Assembly: GCA_946902985.2 (NCBI GenBank)
Contig: OX336388.2
Coordinates: forward strand, 290,386,526 to 290,450,525
DNA length: 64,000 nt
Direction of reading: 5' to 3'
From: Meconema thalassinum
Taxonomy: Eukaryota > Arthropoda > Insecta > Orthoptera > Tettigoniidae
Positions 49,777 to 60,510 of the stretch are shown one piece after another. Numbering within the stretch: the stretch's first letter is position 1; every line of letters begins with the position of its first letter. A program made the translations under genes and the position numbers. The notes below the pieces were generated by a model that was given only the letters and a program-made list of their open reading frames with translations, was not told the DNA's origin and searched no databases.

Positions 49777-51295
49777 GCCTACTTTCTCCTTAATGCATGG
49801 GTATTGTTATTACTCTTTGTCCTTTTCAAGGAGTATAGTTGAATGTTGGTTGTAGTAGCTAGTTGAAATACAACGTGATATACGGATAATAAAAATGAAT
49901 ATGAGGTGCCTTTTGCTAGTGCTACCTCTGTAAAAAATTTCATTCAATTCGGTTTCACCGTGTTTGAATTGATATGGTGAATCGATTAACACACATAAAT
50001 GGCCGCTATCTGCAAACTATTGGGCTGATGACCTTGTACTTCAGTCAAAAGATGCTTCCCACAAAAAGGTAAGAGGTTGCAAAATTTGGTAGAGATTAAA
50101 TAATTAGGTTGTTCATAATTTGATTTAAGCTTTTAATATTTGGGTGGCCATCATTCCGTTTTGGTCAAGATGGCGGCAATACAAAACATGACCCTGAGGT
50201 GCCCTTTGCTAGTGCTACCTCCGTACCTAATTTCGTTCAATTCGGTTTTACCGTTTCTGAATTGATAGGGGGAATCGATTTGCACACATATATGTCCGCC
50301 AAATGCAAACTATTGGACTGGCGACCTTGTAGCTTGGTCAAAGAACGCTTTTCACATAAAGGTATGTTGTTGCAAAATTTGGTAGAGATCGGATGATTAG
50401 GTTGGCCGATATTTGATTTAAGCTTTTAACATTTGGGTGGCCGCCATTACGTTTTCGTCATGATGGCGGCAATATAAAACATGACACTGAGGTGACCTTT
50501 GCTAGTGCTACCTCTGCACCAAATTTCGTTCAATTCGATTTCACCGTGTTTGAATTAATAGAGGGAATCGATTTGCACACAAATATGGCCACCATCCGCA
50601 AACTATTAGGCCTATGCCCTTGTAGTTTGGTTGACGAATGCTCTCCAAAAAATGATATATTGTTGCAAAATTTGGTAGAGATCGGATGATTAGGTTAGTC
50701 GTAATTTGATTTAAGCTTAGCACATTTGGGTGGCCGCCATTACGTTTCATTCAAGATGGCGGCAATATAAAACTTGACACTGAGGTGCCCTTTCTATTGC
50801 TACCTCTGTACCAAATTTCGTTCCATTCGGTTTCACCGTGTCTGAATTAATAAGGGCAATAGATTTGCACTCAAACATGGCCGCCATCCGCAAACTATTC
50901 AGCTGACGACCTTGTTATTTGGTCAAGGGATGCTCCTCACGTAAAGGTAATTTATTGAAAAATTTGGCATAGATCGGATGATTAGGTTAGTCGTAATTTG
51001 ATTTAAGCTTTCAACATTTGGGTGGCCACCATTACGTTTCCGTCAAGATGGCGGCGATATAAAACATGACACTGAGGTGCCCTTTGCTAGGGCTACCTCT
51101 GTACTAAATTTCGTTCAATTTAGTTTCACCGTGTTCGAATTGATAGGAGGGGACAGACATTCAGAGTACACACACTGACAGACACACAGACTCACAGACA
51201 CACACACACACACACACACAAACAGACACACAATTTTTCGCCCATTGTTGATCTCATAAGTATACTTTCATTTTTTTCAAAAATCGAAAGTAGGC
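49777..51295. mobile_element. TA-flanked inverted-repeat element built of 292-bp units
   Basis: The ends are GCCTACTTTC (49777-49786) and GAAAGTAGGC (51286-51295), each abutting TA (49775-49776 and 51296-51297). Between them the landmark CTAGTGCTACCTCTG, or a close variant, starts at 49916, 50209, 50502, 50794 and 51086, a period of 292-293 bp over about 4.5 units. Each unit holds GTGGCCGCCATTACG and AAGATGGCGGC. A CA repeat (51170-51232) and a terminal hairpin close the right side. It is noncoding. Its removal joins the LINE frame on both sides exactly, which fixes the borders. Confidence 0.85.
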
Positions 51296-51545
51296 TAATA
51301 ACCCGACTTCTATGGCACAGGGGCCATGATAGACCGCTCGTGGACAAAAGCTAATTTCGAACTAAGACATGTCATTACAAGATTGGCAGTTCACGGTTTT
51401 CACCACCTACTCTGCAAATCAAAACACTTCCAAGACACAAGTATAGACTGTTAGTGCACACTATGTGGAAACATGTATGAACGGTACCACATAGAACTCT
51501 GTACAAGAAGAACAATGTCTAAAAGTGATTATGCAAATATGTAAC

Positions 51546-53183
51546 CCATCAATGTAAACTATATTTTCAGTTATGGCTTTTCGGCTGTGTTAAATATATT
51601 AATTAATACGCCTATTTTGTCATAAATGAAAATAGACTAAAATGGATATCTTTACAAATAGTGTTAATTTAAATTAATGCATAACTTGTAAATACATGAA
51701 TTGATGTGCAATTATACAAACTACTTTAAAACACTATGTTGATATTCTATTAGTACTAGTATTACCCGTCGCGGCTTCGCCCGCGAATATTCTAGTTGTA
51801 AAGGGTACACTTAGCAAAATCTCCATCATGAATGCTATGACTGATTTATCCTTGGTATGAATAATCAGACTTTAACAATTCAGCTACTGGTGCAGTGGTT
51901 AGGGGTTTGTCATTCCTTCATAGGTATATCAGAGCGAAGTTAGTCTTCTGGGAATATCACATACACTATTAATTTAAAGGCCTTTAAATGTGGTTTTCGG
52001 AGACCCTTTATTGTCGCGTGAAAAAGACCTTTCGTACCACACTCACACGTGAAAATTGCGTGAAAAAATTCTAGAGTGCTCCTTGACCCCCTTAAGCGCA
52101 TTATACTGTATGTATTGATGAATTTTACAGCTTAATTTGGTTCAGTGATAACCTTATAACCGTCTGGAAACTTTCACAGTAATGTAATAATTGGAATTGC
52201 ATTGCGTCTTACAGAAATAGATGGACCTGTGAGATTCTGTTACCATGGTTACTGTGTTGTATTCTTTCATTATTTCATTGTAAATATACATGTTTTAAGG
52301 TATTTATTTAATTGTGAGGCATTTTAAGAGGAAGTGAGTGTGTTTCGCTTACGCATTGGGTTATGCTGAACCTGTAGGTACCCTATATGTGTAGGTTGGT
52401 GTTAATGGGACGTTATTTTCTGTACAAAACTGGAACGGGACCTTAACAGAATAATATAGGGAGGGATTACGAAAAGTATATTAATAGGAGACTTCTTTGT
52501 TCGAATGTAGATATGTAAGAAGGCAGGTAAACCGTCGTTAAAATAAATGTTATAAAAAATCAGTCGAAATTGCCATACGATTCTTCACTCCGTAGATTTT
52601 TGTAATCCACTGGCAACACAATGTGTGCATTGATCAGGCGGATTTTTTTTGTCTCAATCAATACGGATATAGGCTAATTATCTAATTACCAAATGGTCAA
52701 TGTGTACGCAATACCTGAAGTACAAAGTTTCTCTCACTCATTGACACACGAATTGTTCTAGTTGGCCTACGAATTCAAGAGGAAATCTTGACATGCACGT
52801 TTGAAAGTTGTTAGGGGCAGGGGCGGCCGCACCTTATGCGCTGAAGTGCTGCAGCACACTGTTTTATTTGAAAATAATTTACTTTAATAATATTATCTAC
52901 AAACAAATACAGTGCATTAAAATATACGCCAGCCATAGAATAGGAGATATTTCTACTCCCTCATTACGAGGTATTTAGTCGTGCACTCCACTCCACGTCC
53001 TTCACTGGCTGTGTACATCGCAGCTGTGCTAATCCGTTTTTGAAGCCGCTGGCTGCGAGCGAAGCCGGACCAGGTACTGTTGCGACGATGCGTTACTCTG
53101 CCTGGTGTATTTTATTTTAGGGACGTACATTTTAATTTGTTTTATAAATATCATATGGTTATTTAATATATTACTAAAGTTTT
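51546..53183. other. No gene; one GC-rich palindrome
   Basis: AT-rich sequence with no motif-bearing ORF. CGCGGCTTCGCCCGCG (51770-51785) is a short GC palindrome-like word after TATTACCCGT, a type of terminus I recall from common invertebrate repeats. CGCCTATTTTG and AAAATAGACTAA near 51610-51645 resemble the terminal hairpin of the 146-bp blocks and may be the displaced right end of block 1. Confidence 0.4.
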
Positions 53184-53235
53184 ACCGCCGCAAGCGATGT
53201 GTCGGCCACATAGCGGCCGACAATTGCTTCGGCGG
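53184..53235. repeat. Strong hairpin
   Basis: CCGCCGCAAGC, TGTCGGCC and the facing GGCCGACA, GCTTCGGCGGC form an imperfect stem of about 22 pairs around a 7-base loop. It lies about 160 bp upstream of the readable Penelope-like coding region. Confidence 0.6.
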
Positions 53236-53339
53236 CAGCGTGTATAAATTGGTAGCCTAAATGGTTTAAGTTGTCGTTAGAAATTAGTTGTTAATATAAG
53301 TAAAACGATTAGTTATTTTTAGTTATCTCGACATAACTA

Positions 53340-54178
53340 TTGAACGTAAAGATAACGAACTGTCATATTCCATATTCCGAAAAGCCACACAAACCTCGCA
53401 TACAATCGATAATCAGTCTAATCACCCCAGTACGCACAAATTAGTGGGGTTCAACTCAATGGTGCACAGGGCTTTAAACATACCCATGTCAAAAGACAAC
53501 TATAACAAGGAAATAACAACCACTAAGCAAATAGCAAAGGAAAACAATTTCCCGCCAAGCAAAATAGACCAAATTATAGCCAAACATATTAATAAAGATA
53601 AAACGATTCCCAAACCGGACAGTAATGAGAAAATATTTGCGCGCTTCAACTATGTGAATACGAACACATATAAAATCAATAATCTTTTCTAAAATCAAGG
53701 CATAAAATAGCATTCACAACGATCAATACGACCGGGAGGCACCTGCAAAATAGTAATCTAAATAAACAAGACCCGTATTCAAAGTCAGGGGTATATTCTA
53801 TTACATGCCAAAACACGGGTTGTCAAGCTAATTTACATTGGACAGAGCGGAAGACGAGTAGATACACGTTATAATGAACATAAGAATGCGATAAGATACG
53901 GAACACATTCAGCCGTATGCGAACATATGTGTGACACGGGGCACAGCTTTACTAAAATCGAGACTGACCTTAAAATAATTAATCATGAATCAAAAGGCAG
54001 AGCTCTCGACATAAAGGAAGCAATCGAGATTCACCTAGCCAAACGAAACAATCCCAACAATCTAAATGAACACACTTTTATGGAGAGTTCACCCCTTTTC
54101 ACTCTACTAAATAACACACCCTGTCGGAAACTTAGCGATACAACCGAGCTAGTTAAAAAGAAGGGGGGGGGGGGATAG
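53340..54178 (+). pseudogene. Penelope-like element C-terminal region with GIY-YIG endonuclease
   Basis: Plus-strand pieces read HKLVGFNSMVHRALNIPMSK and NNFPPSKIDQIIAKHINKDK (53440-53610), then FARFNYVNTNTYKINNLF, and after shifts VYSITCQN. IYIGQSGRRVDTRYNEHKNA (about 53830-53890), CEHMCDTGHSF and AIEIHLAK follow. YIGQSGRR-TR-NEH is the GIY-YIG nuclease fused to the reverse transcriptase in Penelope-like retroelements, where it cuts target DNA. The linker blocks before it fit the same family. Three or more indels and stops (53690-53860) break the frame, and the reverse transcriptase core upstream is missing. A run of 13 G (54164-54176) precedes the stop. Confidence 0.8.
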
Positions 54179-54819
54179 CGGTGGTTATAGTTAAATGTTA
54201 TCTGGATCAGGTGTACTATGTACTTTTTTCTGCAATAAACCTAGGCCGGTATGCGCGACACTACTAAAGGTGCCGGGACGTCTTCAATAGACCGTGTACC
54301 GCTTAGTTTGAATGGCTTTTTAGTCCACGCGTGGCGAAGACAGTCCACGGTCTTTAGTAGTTGTAGATCTTTCTGTAGTCAATAACATACATTCTTATCT
54401 AGACTTTGCAACGTCACACACATAAACATTCCACTAACCTCAGAAAAGCACATAGGAACAAAAAGGGGAGAAAGGGGAAAAACCAGTTTCGTCCAGTTAA
54501 CACCCGGGTTAGTCGACCAAAACTGGTGCCACAGCAAACACGAAACGGCTCGAAGTTCCAGTAAGGAAGACTAACCGGATAAGTATCAGCCTGTATTAAT
54601 ACAGAATAACCATAGTTGATTTTGTATAACCATATTATCACCCCAAACAGACAAACTCCGGATTTTTATCACCATTCTAGCATTTCACCTAACATTAGAT
54701 ATACTACATTTAGCATACACTGACAGTTGCATTACCAACACTGCAACTAAATAATTGTACATATTGTAAATATTTTTCACCTATATTCTCAAACATAGAT
54801 GTTATAGCCTAAGTGTAAT
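54179..54819 (+). other. Probable 3' noncoding part of the Penelope-like element
   Basis: The stretch has no coding motif. It leads directly into the hammerhead candidate, which in Penelope-like elements lies in the terminal repeat. The minus-strand ORF at 54414-54641 is without recognisable content. Confidence 0.4.
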
Positions 54820-54860
54820 GGATCTGATGATGATTGCTTGGCGATCGAAACTGGTCATCC
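54820..54860 (+). ncRNA. Candidate type I hammerhead ribozyme
   Basis: All conserved hammerhead elements are present in order. Stem I strand GGAU is at 54820-54823, the core CUGAUGA at 54824-54830 and one U at 54831. Stem II is GAUU (54832-54835) with GAUC (54843-54846) around a 7-base loop. The core GAA is at 54847-54849, a minimal stem III AC-UG-GU at 54850-54855, the cleavage base C at 54856, and the returning stem I strand AUCC at 54857-54860. Predicted cleavage is after 54856. Penelope-like elements are known to carry hammerheads with a very short stem III and a CUGAUGAU start, and this sits downstream of such an element on the same strand. Activity is inferred from pattern only. Confidence 0.7.
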
Positions 54861-54886
54861 TAGTGTATTTATTAATCTCATGTAAT

Positions 54887-56047
54887 TTATTTCTGGATTA
54901 GGGCACAACCCAGCTCATTTTGGGTACATTCGTGTTGACCGACTGAAAAGCACCAAACTTTTGTTGGCTGTTTTAATGTAATTGCAACCGGAATAAGAGG
55001 CCGCATGCGCACCGCCACAGTTGACACACCGAAGCGTGTGTCTAGCGACCTTGCAAGCTGCGTGATGATGGTTTTCACCACGCCGATTTCAGCGGGTCTC
55101 GTGGGGGCAACTAGTAGCATTATGTCCTAATCGCTGGCAGTTAAAACATTGGATCGTGAGTGTAGCGTGTGGGTTGGAAAGAGGGCGACGAGTTGCCCGT
55201 GTTTTTGGATGGGATTTTGATTTTACTGTATCAGGGGGAGGAAATTTATTAGGTGTGGCATCGCTCTCTGATGGAGAGGCAACTGCCTGTGAGGGAGATG
55301 TGTTTTGCATTGTTTGTGAGCCTCCATGTTCTTGTATTGTTGGCTTTGAACTTTGTTTGCTGTCTGTAGGCTTGGTTGCCTTAGTATGACTGTTAGAGCT
55401 GGTGAATTGAGTGCATTTGTGCTTGCGTTTGGGTCTGATATGAGCGAGGTGAGTTTCGGTTATGTCTGGCTCTGTTTGTGCGTGCTCGTGAAAGAGTTCG
55501 GGTGAAGTTGTTTGGGAAGCCTTTGTGTATTTGAGAGTAGGCGGCAGAGGCGTGGGGACAGGTATTGTGGCCGTTGAGTCCTCCTGTTTTGACTCGTGTC
55601 TAAGAAAACAATTAAGTGTCGTCTGTTTGTGACTGAGTTGTGTTGAATGTGGTTTCGAGAAAGGGGGTCCGTATGAATGTGGGGAATGGCCGGGTGGCTC
55701 AAGAGCGCTCTCTTGATTGTGTTGAGGCGAATGTCATTTGTAGGGGTGATGGCGATATGATGATTGCGAAGTTCCTCAATCTGTGTGATGTACTTCGCAA
55801 TCGGTGTGAGCACGCTGATTATTGCTCCTTTGAGAGAGCTCATGTAGGTGTTGTTTTGGGGCGGGCGGATCATTATCAGCGTGCACTTGGGGGATCGCCG
55901 AGTAGGTGACTCGTACCATAGCACCTGCTCAAAATCAAAGTTTGGAAACGTGCCATGGCAAGGTGTTGGAGGTGGCAAACTGCAGGTGTATACAGGGTTT
56001 GGGGGACCTGTAGCCACAGCGAGTTGGGCGTTTGTGTTGGAGTTCAT
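54887..56047 (-). pseudogene. Gag-like ORF1 of a Jockey-type LINE, decayed
   Basis: Minus-strand pieces include an N-terminal open segment from MNSNTNAQLAVATGPP (56047-55460) and a Pro/Ser/Thr-rich middle. Zinc knuckles follow: CFNCQRLGHNATSC (about 55150), then in shifted frames CGENHHHAAC and CVNCGGAHAASYSGC (55040-54985). Three consecutive CCHC fingers and the final NCGGAHAASY block fit ORF1 of Jockey-clade elements. The ORF2 that should follow is absent: the sequence stops near 54886, where the Penelope-like terminal region begins. Several frameshifts. Confidence 0.65.
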
Positions 56048-56050
56048 GTT

Positions 56051-57267
56051 GTGAGTGATTGAGGGGTAACTGGATTTAATGGGGATGAATGAAGGGGGTC
56101 AAATACCTTTAGCAGACCCTTGGAATTAATTTGGCTCGCCCAAGAAGTTAATGCCTGTCACACAAGGTTAACAGTTGGTCGGTTGTAGCCGTGACAGTGT
56201 GTGTGCAGGCGTAAAAAGTTTAAACAATTAATTAATGTTAATTAATTAATTAATTAATTAATTATTTGGCTGCTGCGGGTTGGAGGGAAGAGTTTTTCTT
56301 TGGCTGTATTCGAGGGAGATAGGATTGCTTGACGTGGAATGGTACGGTAGGTGGGATGGCGACAATGGCTCGGTTTGAATAATGGTAACGGTTGGAAGGG
56401 GAGGGGATTGTTGAATTGGATTTGGGAATCGGAGATGGTTATAGGCTGGCTGGAATCTCGGTGGTAGCGATGATGTAGCGACGTGGAAGGTGGATCATCG
56501 ATTTTGTCATCTGGTTACGCGGATCTCGGAGATGTGACGTCTGACCTGTTCAGATGCGAAGCTCGGAATGACCACGACCACTAGATTGCAGCTCGGCGAG
56601 AATTTCTACCTGTATTGCCAGCAAACATAAACTCTACCTTTTGCGCATGCGTGCCAAACCCTTCCGTTGTACTGTTGGGACAACAGCCAAGACTTGACAG
56701 CGATTCCTCGCTCAAACAGAGAGGCAGCACTGGTCACACGGCAGGTGGCTCCCTCTTGAGTCTGCGGTAGCATTTGAGAGTGAATCGCTCAAAGCAAACG
56801 GGGAAATATTACAGTTAGGCTGTTCCCGTCAGAAGGTGTCATAATCTCGCAACCTACTTATTCTATAGCCACATTTTGTTAATCGATGCACGATAAAAAT
56901 TATAATTATGTTTCTAATGTTTATATTTTGGAGGGGGTATGGGTTACAGCTGCCACTGGCTAGGGGTGTACAATTTCTAACGTCACGAGGACAATTCCAA
57001 ATTCTAGTTCCCGTCAAAAGGAAGGAGTTACTGGAGGCAGATTAATGATGTAGAGGAATTGCAATTATAGATCCAGATCGCGTGTGACGATCGTGCAAGA
57101 AAGACAAAACGAAAATTACGAGAGATGTAGTGAGGAGTACTTTCATTGAGAGGCGATAGATGAGGGTACATATGTGCAGGTTTCTTTGTAGTTCTACTTT
57201 TAACCCGGAAAGTAGAGAGACAGATGTTCGGAAAATTTTGAGGAGAAATGTAGATCAGCTTTCTAGG
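56051..57267. other. No gene; a TTAA microsatellite
   Basis: TTAA repeats lie at 56225-56265. The stretch upstream of the gag-like ORF (to about 56500) may be its 5' UTR. The ORFs at 56829-57345 show no motif. Confidence 0.4.
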
Positions 57268-57780
57268 ATACCACTTAGGGCTCACAATTAGTGGGACGTG
57301 GGTTGGCGACCATGGGACATGAGCTGGTTCCAGTACTACTTCCACTTACTTGCGCCAGGCTCCTATCTTCCCTATGGTATCGACCGATCTTGGTCACCTC
57401 TTGTACTCTTCAGACTCCGAGGGTATTATGCTATCCGAGGTCTAGGGTGTATTTCTTCTTCCCGCCACTGTTGGTAGTTCCTGACACCCGTATTTTCTGA
57501 GGGATCAGGTCAGATTAGTTCTTACCTAACTTTTGTATGAAGTTCTAAACGTTGTATGTAGCACTACACCCTCAAGGGCTCACGATTGGTGAAATTGGGA
57601 TTTGGCGACCCCAAGAAATCTCAGATCTTGGTTCGTTTTTTCCAGTGACTTTGAAGTTGACTGTCACCTGTTTATCTTTCCTATCTGCCTTTCATGGCTC
57701 GACTTCCATCCAAGTGTTGAGGGCATTTCTTTATCCCTGTCTGTCATTACCCTTGATGGGATGTACGTCACAATTAGGGA
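57268..57780 (-). repeat. Repeat A segments in opposite orientation
   Basis: Positions 57270-57480 match the complement of 2890-3120 with many changes (GGGCTCACAATTAGTGGGAC, GTTGGCGACCA, CTTCCACTTACTTG). A second, more diverged unit starts at 57570 (CTCAAGGGCTCACGATTGG, then CTTTCATGG and GAGGGCATTTCTT blocks), like the left half of the unit at 10797. Confidence 0.65.
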
Positions 57781-57819
57781 CCCGATTTTTAGCTCTTTAC
57801 CTAGTTTATTCCTTACGTC

Positions 57820-58572
57820 TAAATACAAGAAAAACAATGAAACTCCAACAAGCATTGAACTCTTGTCTTCGGTTCGCTTTCAATCTAAGATACGATGCCC
57901 ACATAACCCCAAGCTACCGTGCTCTTTCATGGCTTAAACTTGATGAACGCCGTAAATTTCACTTGCTGACATCCATCTATCGATTTCTGCATGAAAACAC
58001 CCCCACGTACATGACATCAAAATTTAGTTACTTGTCCTCATATCATAATCGAAGCACTCGATCTGGCTCTTCCCTCGCCTTCCCCATCAACCACGCATAC
58101 ATGTTTAACCACTCTTTTGCTGTAGCTGGGTCTCGACTATGGAATTCAACTCCGCCCGATATCAGAAATTCCACAACAATAAATAAATTAAAGGCCGCAT
58201 GCCGAGATTACCTGTTGAATACTGCTGATTGCCCCGTGTGAATGGCGATGGATGATAGGACGTATGACTGAGCTAGGATTATATCTAGGATATTATAGAA
58301 AGGTCTGTGACATTGTGATTATTATTATTATTATTTGTATTGTTATAATTATTACTATCATTATTCATGTGCCTGTTTTACTAATATTAGTATTAGCATA
58401 ATTAATGTACTCCTTATTCATCATCATAATATTTTTTTGTATTTTCGAAATTGTCATAAGCTATGTACTGGTAGCATATATTCGTGGTTAAGTGTAAGAG
58501 AGGGCCATGAGCCCTAACTTCGCCACTACCGAAGACATAAAATAAATAAATAAATAAATAAATAAATAAATA
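57820..58572 (+). mobile_element. CR1/L2-type LINE 3' end, 5'-truncated
   Basis: The frame ending at 58241 reads KLQQALNSCLRFAFNLRYDA, HITPSYRALSWLKLDERRKF, FAVAGSRLWNSTPPDIRNST and stops after ADCPV. It parallels the last 150 residues of the intact ORF2 at 29039 (LRYYDHVTPAYEQLSWLRLN, TARLWNNLPRSV). The 3' UTR ends in GAGAGGGCCATGAGCCC and a tail of AAAT repeats (58540-58572). About 90 N-terminal codons of the surrounding ORF come from repeat A by fusion and are not LINE protein. Confidence 0.8.
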
Positions 58573-58842
58573 TATAAGAATATTTTAGGTCTTTTCAGAA
58601 TACACTCAATAGAGAGATATTCATGAATTCTGTAGCACCTAAAAGAAGCTAAGTGATATGCGAGTAGGCCTACCTAAAATAAACCTATTTGCAGCTTTGT
58701 TCCATGTATTGTGTTTCATTCATTCATTTCTTTATTTCTCCATGGTAATATGTTAATATGCATATAGGAGTCGTCAAATCATAAAATACATAATTATACA
58801 TAAAATACATAATTACAGTAATCGATGTACAAAAACAAACAC

Positions 58843-59400
58843 TCATATCTCTGTGCACATTGCCTCGAATTCTTCTACGGAATATATTGCCTTGTCTGAG
58901 AGCCATTGTTTAAATTTTAACTTAAATGTGGAAATGGTGCAGACATTTCTTAGAGTTAGGGGTAACAAATTAAAATATTGGGAGGCAGTATACAAGGGAT
59001 ATTTTTTTCTGAAAGCTCTTCTATAATACGTATTGACAGTGAACATCCATTCTGCTTCTAGTGTTGTACGAATGTAGATCAGAATTGTTTACAATATAAG
59101 CATTTTCAGTTAGAATTTGTCTCTTAGTATACATAAAACAATTCAGTAAGTACAGTGATGGTAATGTCATTATTCGGAATTTTTAAATAGTCCCTACAAG
59201 ATGTTAGAGGGTGTAAATCAAACATATCTCTTCACCAGGATAAAAATAATGCTTAAATCTTCTTTTGTTGCACTACCATATAGATTTATACCATAAACCA
59301 GGTGGGGTTTATTTGAATCTTTAGTCCATATTTTTAAACAGATTTACTGTAATCAAGAAAAGTGTGGCTAAATATCTTATCATACTGTCAGGAAAGTGGG
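58843..59400 (-). pseudogene. LINE reverse transcriptase C-terminus
   Basis: The minus strand reads KDSNKPHLVYGINLYGSATK (about 59330), then LPSLYLLNCFMYTKRQI, ENAYIVNNSDLHSYNTRSRM, YYRRAFRKKYPLYTASQYFN, LLPLTLRN, and the end KQWLSDKAIYSVEEFEA (58843). The YNTR, LYTAS-YFNLLP and FK-WL--AIYSVEEF pattern is common at C-termini of insect and other invertebrate LINE proteins. At least one frameshift separates the first piece. Confidence 0.6.
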
Positions 59401-59702
59401 GATAAATCTCTTATTGTTTCCTAGTTCCCAATATGCTAAATATACAAAGTTAATTAAACGGGATAGAGTGTGTAAATCACCTGTAACGTCCTCGGTTTTA
59501 TTGAATTTGAATAATTAACATATTTAAGGAGAGCAAATATTACTCGGTGATAATTCTATAAAAGACGTATCATTATGTAAAAATTTACACTCTCAATGCA
59601 ATCAGATTTTCTACTAACTATTCATTAATTAAACTTTGCTCAGTTTGTCAAATTTTGCTAAACTTTAAACATAAAAACCTGTTTAAAATACTATTCTAAC
59701 TA
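59401..59702. other. No identifiable gene
   Basis: AT-rich, no motif or repeat seen. Confidence 0.3.
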
Positions 59703-60510
59703 TGTCGTTGTTTGAGTCTTCAGTATTTAGACTGGTTTGATACAGATCTCCATGCCTCCCTGTCCTGAGATAATCGTTTCATCTCTACATAGCTACCACA
59801 CCCTACATCCGAGGCAATCTGTTTAACATATTCTAACCTTGGTCTACCCCTACAGTTCTTGTCCTCCACCCTTCCTTCCATAACTAAGCTTGCTATTCCT
59901 GGGTGTCTTAGTATGTGTCCTACTAACCTATCCCTTCTCTTCCTTAGCAGTCGCCAGAATCATCTCTCCTCTCCCACTAGCCTTAATACCTCTTCGTTTG
60001 TAACCCTATCTACCCATCTGATCTTCATCATTCTCCTGTAACACCACATTTCAATGCTTCAATTCTCCTCTTTCCTGCTGCACCAAGAGTCCAAGTTTCA
60101 CTTCCATAGAGCGCCACGCTCCAGACAAAGGCTTTCAAAAATGTCTTCCTAATACCTAAATCTATATTCGATGTCAATATATTCCTTTTCTGTAGAAATG
60201 CTTTCCTTGCCTGAGCCAATCTACCTTTTATATCCTCTTTGCTTCGTCCATCACTGGTTATTTTGCTTCCTAAGTAACACAAGTCTCCTACTTCCTTTAG
60301 TTTTTCACCTGCCAATTTGATGTCCATAGAGGTTTCTGATTTATTTCGGCTGAACTTCAATATTTCTGTTTTGCATTTATTAATTTTCATTATGAATTCT
60401 TTCCTCAAGATGGAGTCCATATCATTCAAAAACTCATTCAAATACTCAGGCGTTCGGCCAAGATGACGATGTCATCGGAAAATCTCAGATTTGAAATTAT
60501 TTCTCCTTGA
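59703..60510 (-). pseudogene. Family R LINE, copy 4, reaching the RT catalytic box
   Basis: The longest copy of the family. On the minus strand it starts near 60510 with ISNLRFSDDIVILAE, an FSDD form of the catalytic box (60462-60490). Then, after a small shift, it reads EFLNDMDSILRKEFIMKINK, LAGEKLKEVGDLCYLGSKIT, KTFLKAFVWSVALYGSETWT and a frameshift near 60052, where one A is missing from the codon run for EAFEMWCYRR. The remainder to 59703 is legible in other frames. It lacks the endonuclease. Confidence 0.75.

Larger units (their letters stand above)
43646..51545 (+). pseudogene. 5'-truncated LINE (family Q) in three pieces, interrupted twice
   Basis: Piece 1 (43646-44125) reads CAYAVDIVIGA, the catalytic YADD box with its first Asp changed to Val, then VQKWCSEHKLDINISKTDTM, FKYLGITLQSS and ANYIKKVIGVS. 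Piece 2 (49596-49776) continues KKTRSRLVYHLAKESFLVDD and later KKYNKMFSNEHI. Piece 3 (51298-51545) continues ITRLLWHRGHDRPLVD, then NFELRHVITRLAVHGFHHLL and a C-terminal CTLCGNMYERYHIELC finger. The pieces are in order and join in frame or with single-base shifts once the insertions between them are removed. The copy begins at its catalytic box, which is typical 5' truncation. The leading His-Thr-rich residues of the ORF at 43573 come from the CA repeat and are not part of the protein. Confidence 0.7.

Noticed and set aside
49777..51295. A Helitron, because of a hairpin near the right end
   Set aside because: The borders are TA duplications with inverted repeats. There is no CTRR end at the proper distance from the hairpin and no AT insertion site.
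42880..51295. A CRISPR array, because of regularly spaced repeats
   Set aside because: Units are about 146 or 292 bp and diverged throughout, and the context is animal retroelements.
57552..57820. A long N-terminal extension of the LINE C-terminus at 57820-58241
   Set aside because: This part matches repeat A. The open frame across the junction is accidental fusion.
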